64,000 bases of DNA. It comes from Acidobacteriota bacterium (GTDB taxonomy: Bacteria > Acidobacteriota > Terriglobia > Bryobacterales > Bryobacteraceae). Within the stretch, counting starts at the first letter, position 1. Each line of letters opens with the position of its first letter. The DNA lies in the NCBI GenBank assembly GCA_025353165.1, contig JANXRE010000106.1:1-64000 (forward strand). Direction: 5' to 3'. The translations under genes were made by a program, and so were the position numbers. The notes beneath the pieces are model-generated. The model saw nothing but the letters and a program-made list of their open reading frames with translations. It made no database searches and was not told the origin of the DNA. Shown in pieces: positions 57,001 through 64,000 of this stretch.

Positions 57001-57932
57001 GCAAGTTCGAGCGTCCGCAGCGCGCTGAATCCGTACAAGCGGTTCCCGTGCCGCTGTAGTTCGGTGAGATCGTACAGCAAAGGCGGAGCCATCCGCTTAG
57101 TTTGAGCTTCAATCTTCTCGATCCCGGCGTCGCCGCCGCGGACGCGCTCGACCACGGCGCGCGCTTCTTCGCCAGAAGCGGGAAGCTTCATCGCGGCGTC
57201 CAGCGGCTCCACTCCCGCCTGGAACCATATCCCGTCGTAGCTCTGCCCCTCGCGCGGCGAGAACGTGGCCGCCACGTTGAAATAGTCTTCGGGAACAAAA
57301 CTCTGAATTGCGAGTTCCCGTTCGACGATCATCGCGAGCGTCGGCGTCTGCACCCGCCCCACCGACAGGTCCTCGCGGCACGCCAGCGTATAAGCGCGCG
57401 AGAGGTTCATCCCGACCAGCCAGTCGGCCCGGCTGCGTCCGCGCGCGGCGTCTGCGAGAGCGTCGTAATCGGTTCCGTCGCGCAGTTTGGCGAAGCCGTT
57501 GCGAATGGCCTCGGGAGTCAGCGAGGAGATCCACAGCCGTTGGACGGGCTTGTCGGCCCCGGCCGCTTCGTAGATGTACCGGAAGATGAGCTCCCCCTCG
57601 CGCCCCGCGTCCGTCGCGCAGATCACCGCCGAAATCTTCGGCGACGTGAGGATCCTCCGGACGACCTCGAATTGATCCTTGGTCTGCTCGCCGATCACCA
57701 GCGGCCACGACTCCGGCAGCATCGGCAACTGCTCCGGTCGCCAGGCACGCCACTCCGGCCGGATCTCGCCCGGCTGCGCGAGCGCCACCAGGTGACCGAT
57801 GGCCCACGTCACGACGTACCCGTCGCCGTGCAGGAAGCCTTCGCCCCGTTTGGTGGCGTTAAGAACTCGAGCGATGTCACGGGCCACCGACGGTTTTTCG
57901 GCGACGACCGCGACACTGGTCTGCGTCGCCAT
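53997..57932 (-). CDS. Topoisomerase III fused to RecQ helicase with HRDC domain
   Basis: 1311 aa, no frameshift. Residues 1-615 are a type IA topoisomerase III: E12 in AEKPS, CATDAGREGE (105-114) of the Toprim site, and active-site Y323 in ISYPRTDS. No C-terminal zinc ribbons. A ~25-residue Ala/Pro linker leads to a RecQ helicase (640-1105): Walker A MPTGSGKS (676-683), DEAH (775-778) within the RecQ aromatic-rich loop, QEIGRAGRDG motif VI (952-961), and zinc cysteines C1075, C1094, C1097, C1100. A winged-helix-like part follows, then a KPRKRKKK linker (1212-1219) and HRDC domain (1240-1308). RecQ unwinds and Top3 passes strands; together they dissolve double Holliday junctions. Here both are one chain. 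Confidence 0.92.
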   Translation of the reverse strand: MATQTSVAVVAEKPSVARDIARVLNATKRGEGFLHGDGYVVTWAIGHLVALAQPGEIRPEWRAWRPEQLPMLPESWPLVIGEQTKDQFEVVRRILTSPKISAVICATDAGREGELIFRYIYEAAGADKPVQRLWISSLTPEAIRNGFAKLRDGTDYDALADAARGRSRADWLVGMNLSRAYTLACREDLSVGRVQTPTLAMIVERELAIQSFVPEDYFNVAATFSPREGQSYDGIWFQAGVEPLDAAMKLPASGEEARAVVERVRGGDAGIEKIEAQTKRMAPPLLYDLTELQRHGNRLYGFSALRTLELAQSLYERHKLISYPRTDSRHLSQDVAGTLPRIVDSIRGEYESLLAPGTGERPLGRRYIDDTKVSDHHAIIPTGVDPARASLDQDEQRIFDLVCRRLLSAWHDDYIWSVTTVITLVRSGSDDRFHTTGTAIQQTGWKALDIGGVKKERKKPKRGGESDETPVDEGQALPPNLAEGQRQTIVEVEALAKKTRPPKRLNDATLLTAMETAGKTLDDKELSDAMKDSGLGTPATRAQIIEVLLKRGFIERRGKSIEATEKGIRLIGIVHPEVKSPAMTGQWEAYLKRIERGQAQLGPFIKGIEEYVTEVVGKAGISPAPAASVAPARSTVPDGSSLLEVLQKSFRFESFRPNQEEVCRVLTSGQDALLVMPTGSGKSLCYQLPGIMLGGTTLVISPLIALMEDQVAKMQALGFATERIHSNRDRADSREVCIQYLAGKLDFLFVAPERLRVRGFPEMLAKRKPHLIAIDEAHCISQWGHDFRPDYRTIGAHLPALRPAPVIALTATATPLVQSDISKQLGLLAPRHFIHGFRRDNIAIEIVKTSQDARFALTQEILQDDGRRPAIVYVPRRKDSNALALELQRDFAADAYHAGLDGKRREQVQKDFLEGRLDVIVATIAFGMGVDKPDIRTVIHTALPGSIEGYYQEIGRAGRDGLPSRAVLMHSYSDRFTHDYFFERDYPDPSVLTRIFDCLTAEPQPKEAVQNRTRLPEEAFGAAMEKLWIHGGAVVDYAENLSRGAGNWLPSYEAQREHKMAQFEKMLSYCEGATCRMVALVRYFGDTADSRRRCGVCDFCNSGAAVGQAFRPPDPVDRENIQKILDGLKRGDGVATGRLHTQLFENSPLDRRGFEDLLIAMARGGLIEVMDTSFEKDGKTIEFRKAYLTRFGREDGAVEAVAIPADVIAEEKPRKRKKKARAPRIAAAPEPVKRAASNPALAEAALKSWRLAEAKKQGVPAFRILTDKALRAIAEMQPHSDAELLEISGVGLKIVEKYGNQIFRVLGAAGG

Positions 57933-57969
57933 CTACGATACGAGGATATCAGGGATACTCAAATCAGCC

Positions 57970-58350
57970 GTGTTATTTAGTGCCGATCCGACACAGAGGT
58001 TCTCTTTCAGAGCCGGGGATTACATACGCTACCGGCCGTCGTATCCCCGCGGCGTGATGGACGTCCTCGCGAGCGAATGCGGGCTATCGGCGGCATCCAG
58101 CGTTGCCGGCATCGGGTCCGGGACCGGCCTGCTTGCTAGACTATTTCTGAAACTCGGATGCCCGGTTCCTGGCGTCGAACCGAACGTGGAAATGCGGCTT
58201 GCCGGCGAGCGGATGCTGCGCTCGTTCGATCGTTTTCACAGCGTGAATGGGCGCGCCGAGCATACGACGCTGCCGCCGGCAAACATGGACTTCGTCGCGG
58301 CGGGGCAGGCTTTCCATTTCCGCGCCGGAGTGCTTCACGTATCGCAATGA
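57970..58350 (+). pseudogene. N-terminal half of a SAM-dependent methyltransferase
   Basis: About 126 residues from a likely GTG at 57970: SADPTQRFSFRAGDYIRYRPSYP.., GIGSGTGLLARLFLKLGC (motif I, first Asp replaced by Gly), GVEPNVEMRLAGERML, and NMDFVAAGQAFHF. Homologues continue after AGQAFHW for another ~120 residues with the substrate lid; here the frame ends nine residues later at 58350. The last codons (RAGVLHVSQ) are unrelated. It looks like a truncated gene that now ends in an ATGA overlap with the next gene and may survive only as a leader for its translation. Confidence 0.65.
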
Positions 58351-59330
58351 AATCCAAATACACCCGCTTCGACCGTCGCCGCCTGCGTTTGGCCCCGCTG
58401 GCGTCCAGAACACACGACCTTTCGATCGAGCATTGGCTTGGGCTCGAAGATCCCGCGCCGCCCTTCGAACACGCTGATCTTTCGATCCTGGCGGAACGCA
58501 TCGAGCAGGCCCGGGAACGAGGCGCGGCTCGCATCCTTATGTTTGGCGCTCACCTGCTGCGGGCCGGAGTGAGCCGCCACATCGTCGATCTCATGAAGCG
58601 CGGCGCATTCACCCACATCGCCATGAACGGCGCGGGCATCATTCACGACTTCGAACTGGCGATGATCGGCGCGACCACGGAGAGCGTGGCGCGCTACATC
58701 CGCACCGGCGAGTTCGGACTCTGGCGCGAGACGGGCATCCTCAACGACTGGATTCGTGAGGCCGGCGGTCTTGGCCTGGGCGAAGCAGTCGGCCGCAAAA
58801 TCCTCGAGAGCGATTTCCCGCATCGGAAGTTGAGCGTCCTCGCCGCTGCTTACGAGTTTTCCGTTCCGGCGACAGTCCACGTTGGCATCGGTTACGACAT
58901 CATCCACGAGCATCCGAACTGCGATGGCGCGGCGATCGGCGCGGCCAGTTACGAAGATTTCCTGATGTTTACGAACAGCGTCGAGAATCTGGAGGGCGGG
59001 GTCATGGTGAGTTTCGGCTCGGCGGTCATGGCGCCGGAGATCTATCTTAAGGCGCTTTCCATGGCGCGCAACGTCGCGCGCCAGGCGAGAAAGGAAATTC
59101 GTAACTTCACCACCGCCGTGTTCGACTTAATGCCAATCCCGGGAGACTTCCGCCGCGAACTTCCGAAGACAGAGCCGGCTTACTATTTCCGGCCAATTAA
59201 GACTATATTAATTCGCACCGTCGCCGATGGAGGCGAGAGTTACTATTTCAGCGGCGACCATCGCGCCACGTTCCCGGCTTTGTGGCGGGCAGTTACCCGA
59301 TCGGGCCTTCCCCCTGCGACAGGGCAGTGA
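58347..59330 (+). CDS. Deoxyhypusine-synthase-like protein
   Basis: 327 aa from the ATG at 58347, inside the stop of the preceding fragment. The Rossmann-like body includes ILMFGAHLLRAGVSRHIVDLMKRG, HIAMNGAGIIHDFELAMIGATTESVARYI, and AATVHVGIGYDIIHEHP (reads SVPATVHVGIG..). The AMNGAGxxHDFE segment resembles the NAD-binding TAGGIEEDF block of deoxyhypusine synthases. I cannot find an obvious active-site lysine equivalent, so modification of a translation factor is not implied. Bacterial members may use other amine donors. Overlaps the convergent ABC permease by 38 bp. Confidence 0.6.
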   Translation: MKSKYTRFDRRRLRLAPLASRTHDLSIEHWLGLEDPAPPFEHADLSILAERIEQARERGAARILMFGAHLLRAGVSRHIVDLMKRGAFTHIAMNGAGIIHDFELAMIGATTESVARYIRTGEFGLWRETGILNDWIREAGGLGLGEAVGRKILESDFPHRKLSVLAAAYEFSVPATVHVGIGYDIIHEHPNCDGAAIGAASYEDFLMFTNSVENLEGGVMVSFGSAVMAPEIYLKALSMARNVARQARKEIRNFTTAVFDLMPIPGDFRRELPKTEPAYYFRPIKTILIRTVADGGESYYFSGDHRATFPALWRAVTRSGLPPATGQ

Positions 59331-60888
59331 CAAACTGCTCGCGCCGCTGACGAACGGTCGAGACCGCGGATTCCAACGCGATCCGATAGAAGCAGGCCCC
59401 GACGACTCCGGTGACCAGCAGGGCCAGAAAGAAAGCCGGCTCGGATCGAAAAGCCCATCGCGCCGCGTATGCCAGCGCGACCGGAACGGCAGCCACGGGA
59501 AACAGGAACGCCAGCAGGAACTGGCTTTTCGCGGCAGCGCCCGATCGCGTCGTTTTCTGCGGGTTCGATGCGCGGGGCGCGTTCGTCGAAGTGAGATTGC
59601 CGATGCTCATCAGGTATAAGCTGAGCACGGACGTCACCGAAACAGCCTCCAGAATTCGAACGAGGTTGAGCGGCAGCCGGATTACCGCGCAGGCCAGCGC
59701 GATGGCGGTCACTTCCAGCAGGATAAAGAAAAATGCCGCGATATTCTTCGCCACCAATACGGCCTGGAATCGGACTGGCGCCGTAAGATACACCTGGACG
59801 GCATTCCGGTCGAAGCCGAACGTGTTCCAGAAACACACGTCGCCAAGCATCAGCAAGGCGTAAGCGCTCACCACTACCAGAAAGTTCCGCGCCACGAAAC
59901 CGCCTCTGCTGTTCATCACCGCCGGGATCCAAATCAACAAGCCGAACGAGAAGCCCATTACGAACACCAGCCGGAATCGAGGCGCGCGCGACAGGAACCG
60001 CAGTTCCTTTTCGACCAGCGCGGCGAGCGGATCGCGAAACAATGCCGACGGCCAGCGCAAGAGCCGTTCAATCGCGCCCGTGCCGCGCGACCGCGTTACT
60101 GTCGGCGACGAACGGGCGGCGTCCGCATCAAACCTCAGCGTCCGCTCAAATTGAGACCGCCCGAACAGGTACGCGAGCGCGACCCAACCGGTAAGCGCCG
60201 CAAGGGAGATCATCGCCTGGCGGCCTTGAACCAAAGCCGCCGTGGCCGACCAGGGCAGCACGGGAACAGTGATGAATCCGAACCATCGCGTCACCCGTTC
60301 CTGGCTATTTGTCACGATCACGAATTGCGGAAGCGCGCAAACCAGCACGAACAGGAACGTGAAGAGTTCCCGGAAGCGCCGCCGCGCGAGCGCCCGCGCC
60401 AGCAATTCCTTGATGCCCGATGCGACGAACAGATTGAAAGCGGCGAACGCGGCAAACCCGGGCGATCCCCATTTGGGGTAGCCGGGATTCATCGCCGCGC
60501 CGATCGCCCCGCCAGTCAGCAGGATGAACATTTCCAGGGAAGTGAGGGCGCGCAACAGCAGATCGATCCCGAACAGCCGCCGGTGCGGGATGGGGTAGAC
60601 CAGCAGCTTCCGCATTTCCAGCGCGTACCCGGTGGAGGCCATCAGCACCGGCACAACCTGCCAGTAAAGGAGAAGCCCGAACAGAACTCCCGGCAGACGC
60701 CGCGCAATGGTCGGGCCAAGGCCGGGCTCCGACATGACCTTCCCGGCCAGAACGGCCAGCGCCGTAAACAGGCCATACCACAACACGAAGAGGACGGCCG
60801 TAAATGCGAAGCCGAGCCCGGAGCGCCGGCCAGTATTGACCAGCGATCGGACTTGCGCCAATAGGATCGCGCGAACCTGCCCGCTCAT
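59293..60888 (-). CDS. ABC-type exporter permease
   Basis: 531 aa with about 11-12 hydrophobic helices: two groups of six around a central hydrophilic stretch (residues ~255-290, FDADAARSSPTVTRSRG). It lacks the EAA loop of importers and fits ABC-2-type export permeases. It overlaps the upstream ATP-binding gene by 4 bp, forming an ATPase-permease pair. Cargo unknown. Its stop lies inside the convergent deoxyhypusine-synthase-like gene. Confidence 0.85.
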   Translation of the reverse strand: MSGQVRAILLAQVRSLVNTGRRSGLGFAFTAVLFVLWYGLFTALAVLAGKVMSEPGLGPTIARRLPGVLFGLLLYWQVVPVLMASTGYALEMRKLLVYPIPHRRLFGIDLLLRALTSLEMFILLTGGAIGAAMNPGYPKWGSPGFAAFAAFNLFVASGIKELLARALARRRFRELFTFLFVLVCALPQFVIVTNSQERVTRWFGFITVPVLPWSATAALVQGRQAMISLAALTGWVALAYLFGRSQFERTLRFDADAARSSPTVTRSRGTGAIERLLRWPSALFRDPLAALVEKELRFLSRAPRFRLVFVMGFSFGLLIWIPAVMNSRGGFVARNFLVVVSAYALLMLGDVCFWNTFGFDRNAVQVYLTAPVRFQAVLVAKNIAAFFFILLEVTAIALACAVIRLPLNLVRILEAVSVTSVLSLYLMSIGNLTSTNAPRASNPQKTTRSGAAAKSQFLLAFLFPVAAVPVALAYAARWAFRSEPAFFLALLVTGVVGACFYRIALESAVSTVRQRREQFVTALSQGEGPIG

Positions 60889-61640
60889 AACCAGTCGAGG
60901 GATTCCGTTGTCCGCTCGCCGCCGACCATCCGTACGAAGATGTCCTCGAGCGTCTCAGAACCGCTCCGAAGATTGGCCATCGTGTCGCTTGCCAGCAGCT
61001 TTCCTTCGTTGAGAATGGCGACGCGATCGCAGAGGCGCTCGACAACCTCCAGCACGTGCGACGTGAGGAAGATCGTCGCCCCGCGCCGGACCTGTTCGAG
61101 CAGAATGTCTTTCATGAGCCGCGCGCCGACGGCGTCGACGCCTTCGAATGGCTCGTCCATGAGAAACAGTTCCGGGCGGTGGATCAGCGCCGCCGCCATC
61201 GCGACGCGCTTCCGCATGCCCTTGGAGTATTCCCCGATCAGTTTCCGGCCGGTGTCGCCCAATTCGAAAAGCTCGAGCAGTTCTTTCGCGCGTTCTCGCG
61301 CGACCGGACGCTCCAGGCCGTACATCCGCCCGACGAATTCGATGAACTCGGAACCCGTGAGCTGATCGAACAGCAGCGACTCGTCGGGCACCAGCCCGAT
61401 GCGCTTCTTAATCTCCAGTTCCCCATCCGGCACTCGGAAGCCGAGGATCTCGATCTCGCCCGACGTAGGCGGAGCGAGGCCCATCAGCATTCGGATGGTC
61501 GTCGTTTTGCCCGCGCCATTCGGCCCAAGGAATCCGAAGAAGCAACCGCGCGGAACGGTTAGAGTAAGGCCGTCGACGGCCGCGTGAGAGCCGTACACCT
61601 TGCGGAGTTCGCGAACTGCGATGGCCGGGCTTGCTTCCAT
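60885..61640 (-). CDS. ABC transporter ATP-binding protein
   Basis: 251 aa. Walker A GPNGAGKTTTIRMLMG, Q-loop, signature LIGEYSKGMRKRVAMAAAL (YSKGM in place of the usual LSGGQ), Walker B ELFLMDEPFEGVDAVG, and H-loop LTSHVLEVVERL. It powers the permease encoded just after it. The start codon lies 8 bp from repeat copy 5 and no Shine-Dalgarno is visible in that gap, so the ribosome-binding region may have been displaced by the repeat. Confidence 0.93.
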   Translation of the reverse strand: MEASPAIAVRELRKVYGSHAAVDGLTLTVPRGCFFGFLGPNGAGKTTTIRMLMGLAPPTSGEIEILGFRVPDGELEIKKRIGLVPDESLLFDQLTGSEFIEFVGRMYGLERPVARERAKELLELFELGDTGRKLIGEYSKGMRKRVAMAAALIHRPELFLMDEPFEGVDAVGARLMKDILLEQVRRGATIFLTSHVLEVVERLCDRVAILNEGKLLASDTMANLRSGSETLEDIFVRMVGGERTTESLDWL

Positions 61641-61648
61641 CTATTCTG

Positions 61649-61696
61649 CGTGGCGCACGCACTCGTGCGTGCCGCGTCGCCACTCCTGGCGACGCC
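61649..61696 (-). repeat. 48 bp double-hairpin dispersed repeat, copy 5 (inverted orientation)
   Basis: It is the reverse complement of the other copies, with both stems intact. It lies between the start of the ABC ATPase gene (8 bp away, minus strand) and the end of the MFS gene (32 bp away). In this orientation it could work as a transcription barrier for readthrough from the MFS gene into the ABC operon. Confidence 0.9.
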
Positions 61697-61728
61697 TGTT
61701 CCGACTGGCGTGTTGTTTCATCACGGGC

Positions 61729-62853
61729 TTAAAGCGCGAGAGCCACCACCGCCATCAGCACCGAAAACACAGGCAGGATCAGCAGCGCCTTCTTCAGCCG
61801 GCGCGGATCGTCGCCCGCGATGCCTCCGATGATCGGCGAGCTCACCACCAGCCCCAGCCACCCGGCAGTCGTCGCGATGCCCACGGCTGTTGCAGCCGTC
61901 GCCGGGAACCGCGTATTCACGACGGCCAGCGTGGTCGGAAACACGGGAGCCATCGCGATGCCCGCCAGCAGTACCGTCACCCACGCGACCGAATCGCTCT
62001 TGGACTGCAGCATGATAAACGTCGTCGCCGCCATGAGGACACCCGCGCCCACCAGCACCTGCTCCGGCGAAATGCCTTTCAGCACCTGCGAGACGACGAC
62101 GCGGCCGAGCAGCAATCCGAGCGCGAAACCAAGCGACAGGATCGTCAACGCCTTGCCTTCGGAAACACCCTGCGCGATGAGGTGCCGCACCAGCCAGTTC
62201 CACACGCCCACTTCGCAGGCTACATAGAGGAACAGCATCAGCCCGAGTGCGAGCAGCGACGGTTTCGCAAGCAGGTCCGTCACCATCGACACCTGGAACG
62301 CGACTTGGCCGGTTGCAACCGGCATCGGCGCGATGGCGCTCGCAACGAACGCGATTGCGCCCAGCACGCCGGCAAAAACCAGCAGCCGGCCCGTCTGGTT
62401 GCGGAACAACCGGGCCGCGATCAGCGGTGTCACCAGCCCACCGAGCCCGAAGAACAGGTTCAGCAGATTGAACACTCCGCCGGTAGTCAAATCCCCCAAC
62501 TTGATAAACGGCGGTAACGTGTTCGCGCCGGTGACGATGGCTCCGCCGCCAATCCCGAGCACGAACATGAACGCCGCGACCACCGTGTAGCCCGTCGCCG
62601 CCCGCAGCCCCAACAGCGCCACGACGATCAGCCCGAGGCCCAGCAGCAGCCCGACCTTCTTTCCCTCGGTGTCCATCAGCGGACCGACGAACAATCCGCC
62701 GGCCATCAGCCCGACGGCCTGCAGCATGGCGATGTTGCCGTTCTGTTTCGGGGTCAGGCCGAAGCGCTTGGAGAGATCGGGAAGAATCGTCCCCAGCATG
62801 GCGGCAATGATGCCGTACACGAAAATCGCAAGAACCGCGGCAAGGATAAGCAT
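61729..62853 (-). CDS. MFS transporter, sugar/nucleoside-type
   Basis: 374 aa, 11-12 membrane helices. Starts MLILAAVLAIFVYGIIAAMLGTILPDLSKRFGLTPKQNG, with a conserved inter-repeat VGPLMDTEGKKVGLLLGLGL loop (A-motif variant with Asp and Gly). The pattern fits the glucose/galactose and fucose:H+ (FHS-like) group more than drug exporters, as do FWGLGGLVTPLIAA-type segments. Substrate is a guess. Followed by repeat copy 5 then the ABC ATPase gene. Confidence 0.8.
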   Translation of the reverse strand: MLILAAVLAIFVYGIIAAMLGTILPDLSKRFGLTPKQNGNIAMLQAVGLMAGGLFVGPLMDTEGKKVGLLLGLGLIVVALLGLRAATGYTVVAAFMFVLGIGGGAIVTGANTLPPFIKLGDLTTGGVFNLLNLFFGLGGLVTPLIAARLFRNQTGRLLVFAGVLGAIAFVASAIAPMPVATGQVAFQVSMVTDLLAKPSLLALGLMLFLYVACEVGVWNWLVRHLIAQGVSEGKALTILSLGFALGLLLGRVVVSQVLKGISPEQVLVGAGVLMAATTFIMLQSKSDSVAWVTVLLAGIAMAPVFPTTLAVVNTRFPATAATAVGIATTAGWLGLVVSSPIIGGIAGDDPRRLKKALLILPVFSVLMAVVALAL

Positions 62854-63034
62854 GGAGCAAGCATCATATCAAACCTGCGCGATGCGAAATCAAGCTTGTA
62901 GCGCGGCAGCCTGTGGCGTCATCGGTAGACGCTACCGGCCTATATCGAACCGGCTCCGGTGCGTCGGGTCTCATCTACCAGGCTGCTGAAAAATGGCCCC
63001 GTGTTTTCACGCCAAGACACAGCTCTTCTGAGAC
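62854..63034. other. Intergenic sequence and left end of IS5 remnant
   Basis: Nothing is recognised up to ~62978. At 62981 a sequence begins GGCTGCTGAAAAATGG, the typical terminal-inverted-repeat start of IS5-type elements, so the element's left end is probably here. The matching right end is not found in the window. Confidence 0.45.
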
Positions 63035-63849
63035 TTATACAGATTGAACTGCCGGGTATAGCAGATTGCGCATCCGCAAGAGGTTGTAAGCGGCGGCCGT
63101 GAAGGTAAAGATCCACCCGACTGTTTCCAGGCCGCATGCCGAGTTTTACGTAACATCCCAACCGTCTTGATCCAGCCAAAGACTTCTTCGATTCGCTTCC
63201 GCTTCCGCTGGCTCACCTGGTCACCTGCATGCCGCGTCGTGCGACCGTCTATCGAGCTGCCGCCGGGACGCTTAACGTTCTGCGAAACATGCGGCGTCAC
63301 CTTCATACCCCGCATCTCCATCACGAAGTCCTTGGTGTCGTATGGCTTTATCGGCAGCCAACTTAACGCGCTCCACCCCATATACGCGCTCCGCCATGAT
63401 CATTGCCGCATCTCGCTCCGCGGTGGTTGCATTGCAGTAAGTCCGTGTCCACCACCAGCCCGTTCCGATTTCCATCGTCACATTCCCGCAAATACGCCAG
63501 CTTCGCCTGATGGCCACCACTTTTGCGTGCCAGTCGCGCGTCAGGGTCGGTTGTGGACTTGTGGGTGTCGTTGCCCCGCTTCTCGCCGTGGAAATTCACC
63601 GTCGGATTGCCGGGATCGTCTGGGGGCAGTGTCGACTGATCCTTCCGCTGAAAACTCTGGTGGCTCGCCCAAGCTTCGAGGAGTGTCCCGTCTACGCTGA
63701 AGTGTTCGTCAAAAAAAAGTCGGATCACCCTCCCAAAGCCGGTCTCGATTCTTGGTGAACACCGTCGGAACCCACACGGCCTCGTCCATGTTCAGGCCAA
63801 CAAACCAACGAAACGCTGAGTCCTGGCTCGCGACTCTCTCATCCAACTC
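63035..63849 (-). pseudogene. IS5-family transposase, several frameshifts and a deletion
   Basis: Reading from high to low coordinates, four frame segments are needed: LDERVASQDSAFRWFVGLNMDEAVWVPTVFTKNRDRLWEGD (63846 down); after a T-run, FDEHFSVDGTLLEAWASHQSFQRKD..NPTVNFHGEKRGNDTHKSTTDPDARLARKSGG; then RVKLAADKAIRHQGLRDG-type and YDTKDFVMEMRGMKVTPHVSQN..SSIDGRTTRH..VSQRKRKRIEEVFGWIKTVG; and finally FTFTAAAYNLLRMRNLL before the TAA at 63035. These match the order of an IS5/DDE transposase, with a missing stretch after EGDP. It cannot be active. Confidence 0.8.
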
Positions 63850-63858
63850 TTGACGCGT

Positions 63859-64000
63859 TCACTGGCATTTGGGACAATCATCTGACCCGCCTGGACCATT
63901 GGGTCTGCAGTAACCAGTGTTACTGGTGCTACCGTCCCTCGCACCGTTGCAACCCCCGCAGCATGTTTGGCCTTCTTGGTAGTCGGCGCTTGCAGTGCAG
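63859..64000 (-). CDS. Partial ORF: Cys-rich C-terminus, unknown
   Basis: A frame entering from the right edge reads about 46 residues to the TGA at 63859-63861, including GQTCCGGCNGARDG, TGYCRPNGPGG and DDCPKCQ at the end. Eight cysteines and many Gly/Asn/Ser suggest a small metal-binding or disulfide-rich tail. It abuts the IS5 remnant with no gap. Too short and partial to be sure it is coding. Confidence 0.3.
   Translation of the reverse strand, partial: CTASADYQEGQTCCGGCNGARDGSTSNTGYCRPNGPGGSDDCPKCQ

Noticed and set aside
62981-63849. Functional IS5 element
   Set aside because: Coding needs several frames and a block is missing; only one terminal-repeat end is visible.
1-64000. CRISPR arrays, rRNA and tRNA genes
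   Set aside because: No spaced identical repeats beyond the hairpin units, and no tRNA- or rRNA-like conserved blocks were noticed in the short intergenic gaps.

Overview
This GC-rich window is densely packed with genes and reads as chromosomal DNA of an acidobacterium of the Solibacter/Bryobacter type. The grounds are two very large Oar-like TonB-dependent receptors with carboxypeptidase-regulatory N-termini, many secreted glycoside hydrolases, frequent GTG/TTG starts, an ANR..STGPK-type hypothetical protein, and a dispersed ~48 bp double-hairpin repeat. The taxonomic call is inference from gene content, not from a marker gene. I see no rRNA, tRNA, CRISPR array or prophage.

Layout. 0-9 kb: an IS630 transposase tail, a secreted GH42 beta-galactosidase (minus), then a plus-strand run (PLP sugar aminotransferase, Gfo/Idh/MocA oxidoreductase, ROK-like protein, DUF362 protein, secreted CBM9-like protein). 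9-13.8 kb: a family-specific hypothetical, a gene-poor stretch, a repeat-linked gene fragment, a methyltransferase, a nicotinate phosphoribosyltransferase/nicotinamidase pair and a DUF2911 protein. 13.8-21 kb: a likely galactose uptake cassette (TonB receptor, SSS symporter, 60-aa membrane protein, galactokinase) and a HicAB toxin-antitoxin pair. 21-28 kb: a minus-strand TolC-RND-MFS-adaptor efflux operon. 28-36.5 kb: a thioesterase, a decayed disulfide-reductase/TPR gene, two SDRs, a DinB protein, a hexahaem cytochrome c, a VOC protein, KDPG aldolase and a PQQ/haem alcohol dehydrogenase.

36.5-46 kb: a GT4 glycosyltransferase, a cytochrome b with two c-haem domains plus a Rieske protein (a bc-type quinol oxidase module), an FHA-GAF-sigma54 activator, a STAS protein, a second TonB receptor and a composite GH43/GH106-like pseudogene. 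46-54 kb: an AMP-ligase/ACP/PlsC fusion, then a tight minus-strand run GH30-M20 peptidase-DoxX-MurJ, and RecX. 54-64 kb: a 1311-aa topoisomerase III-RecQ fusion, a truncated methyltransferase coupled to a deoxyhypusine-synthase-like gene, an ABC exporter pair, an MFS transporter, and a multiply frameshifted IS5-family remnant.

Main themes. The organism is an aerobic or respiratory heterotroph geared to plant or microbial polysaccharide, with galactose use visible from outer-membrane receptor to kinase. The two most notable items are the covalent topoisomerase III-RecQ-HRDC fusion, a one-chain counterpart of the eukaryotic Sgs1/BLM-Top3 pair, and the dispersed double-hairpin repeat. Five copies of the repeat sit at gene starts, in intergenic gaps or inside a decaying gene, and one copy carries a compensated base-pair change.
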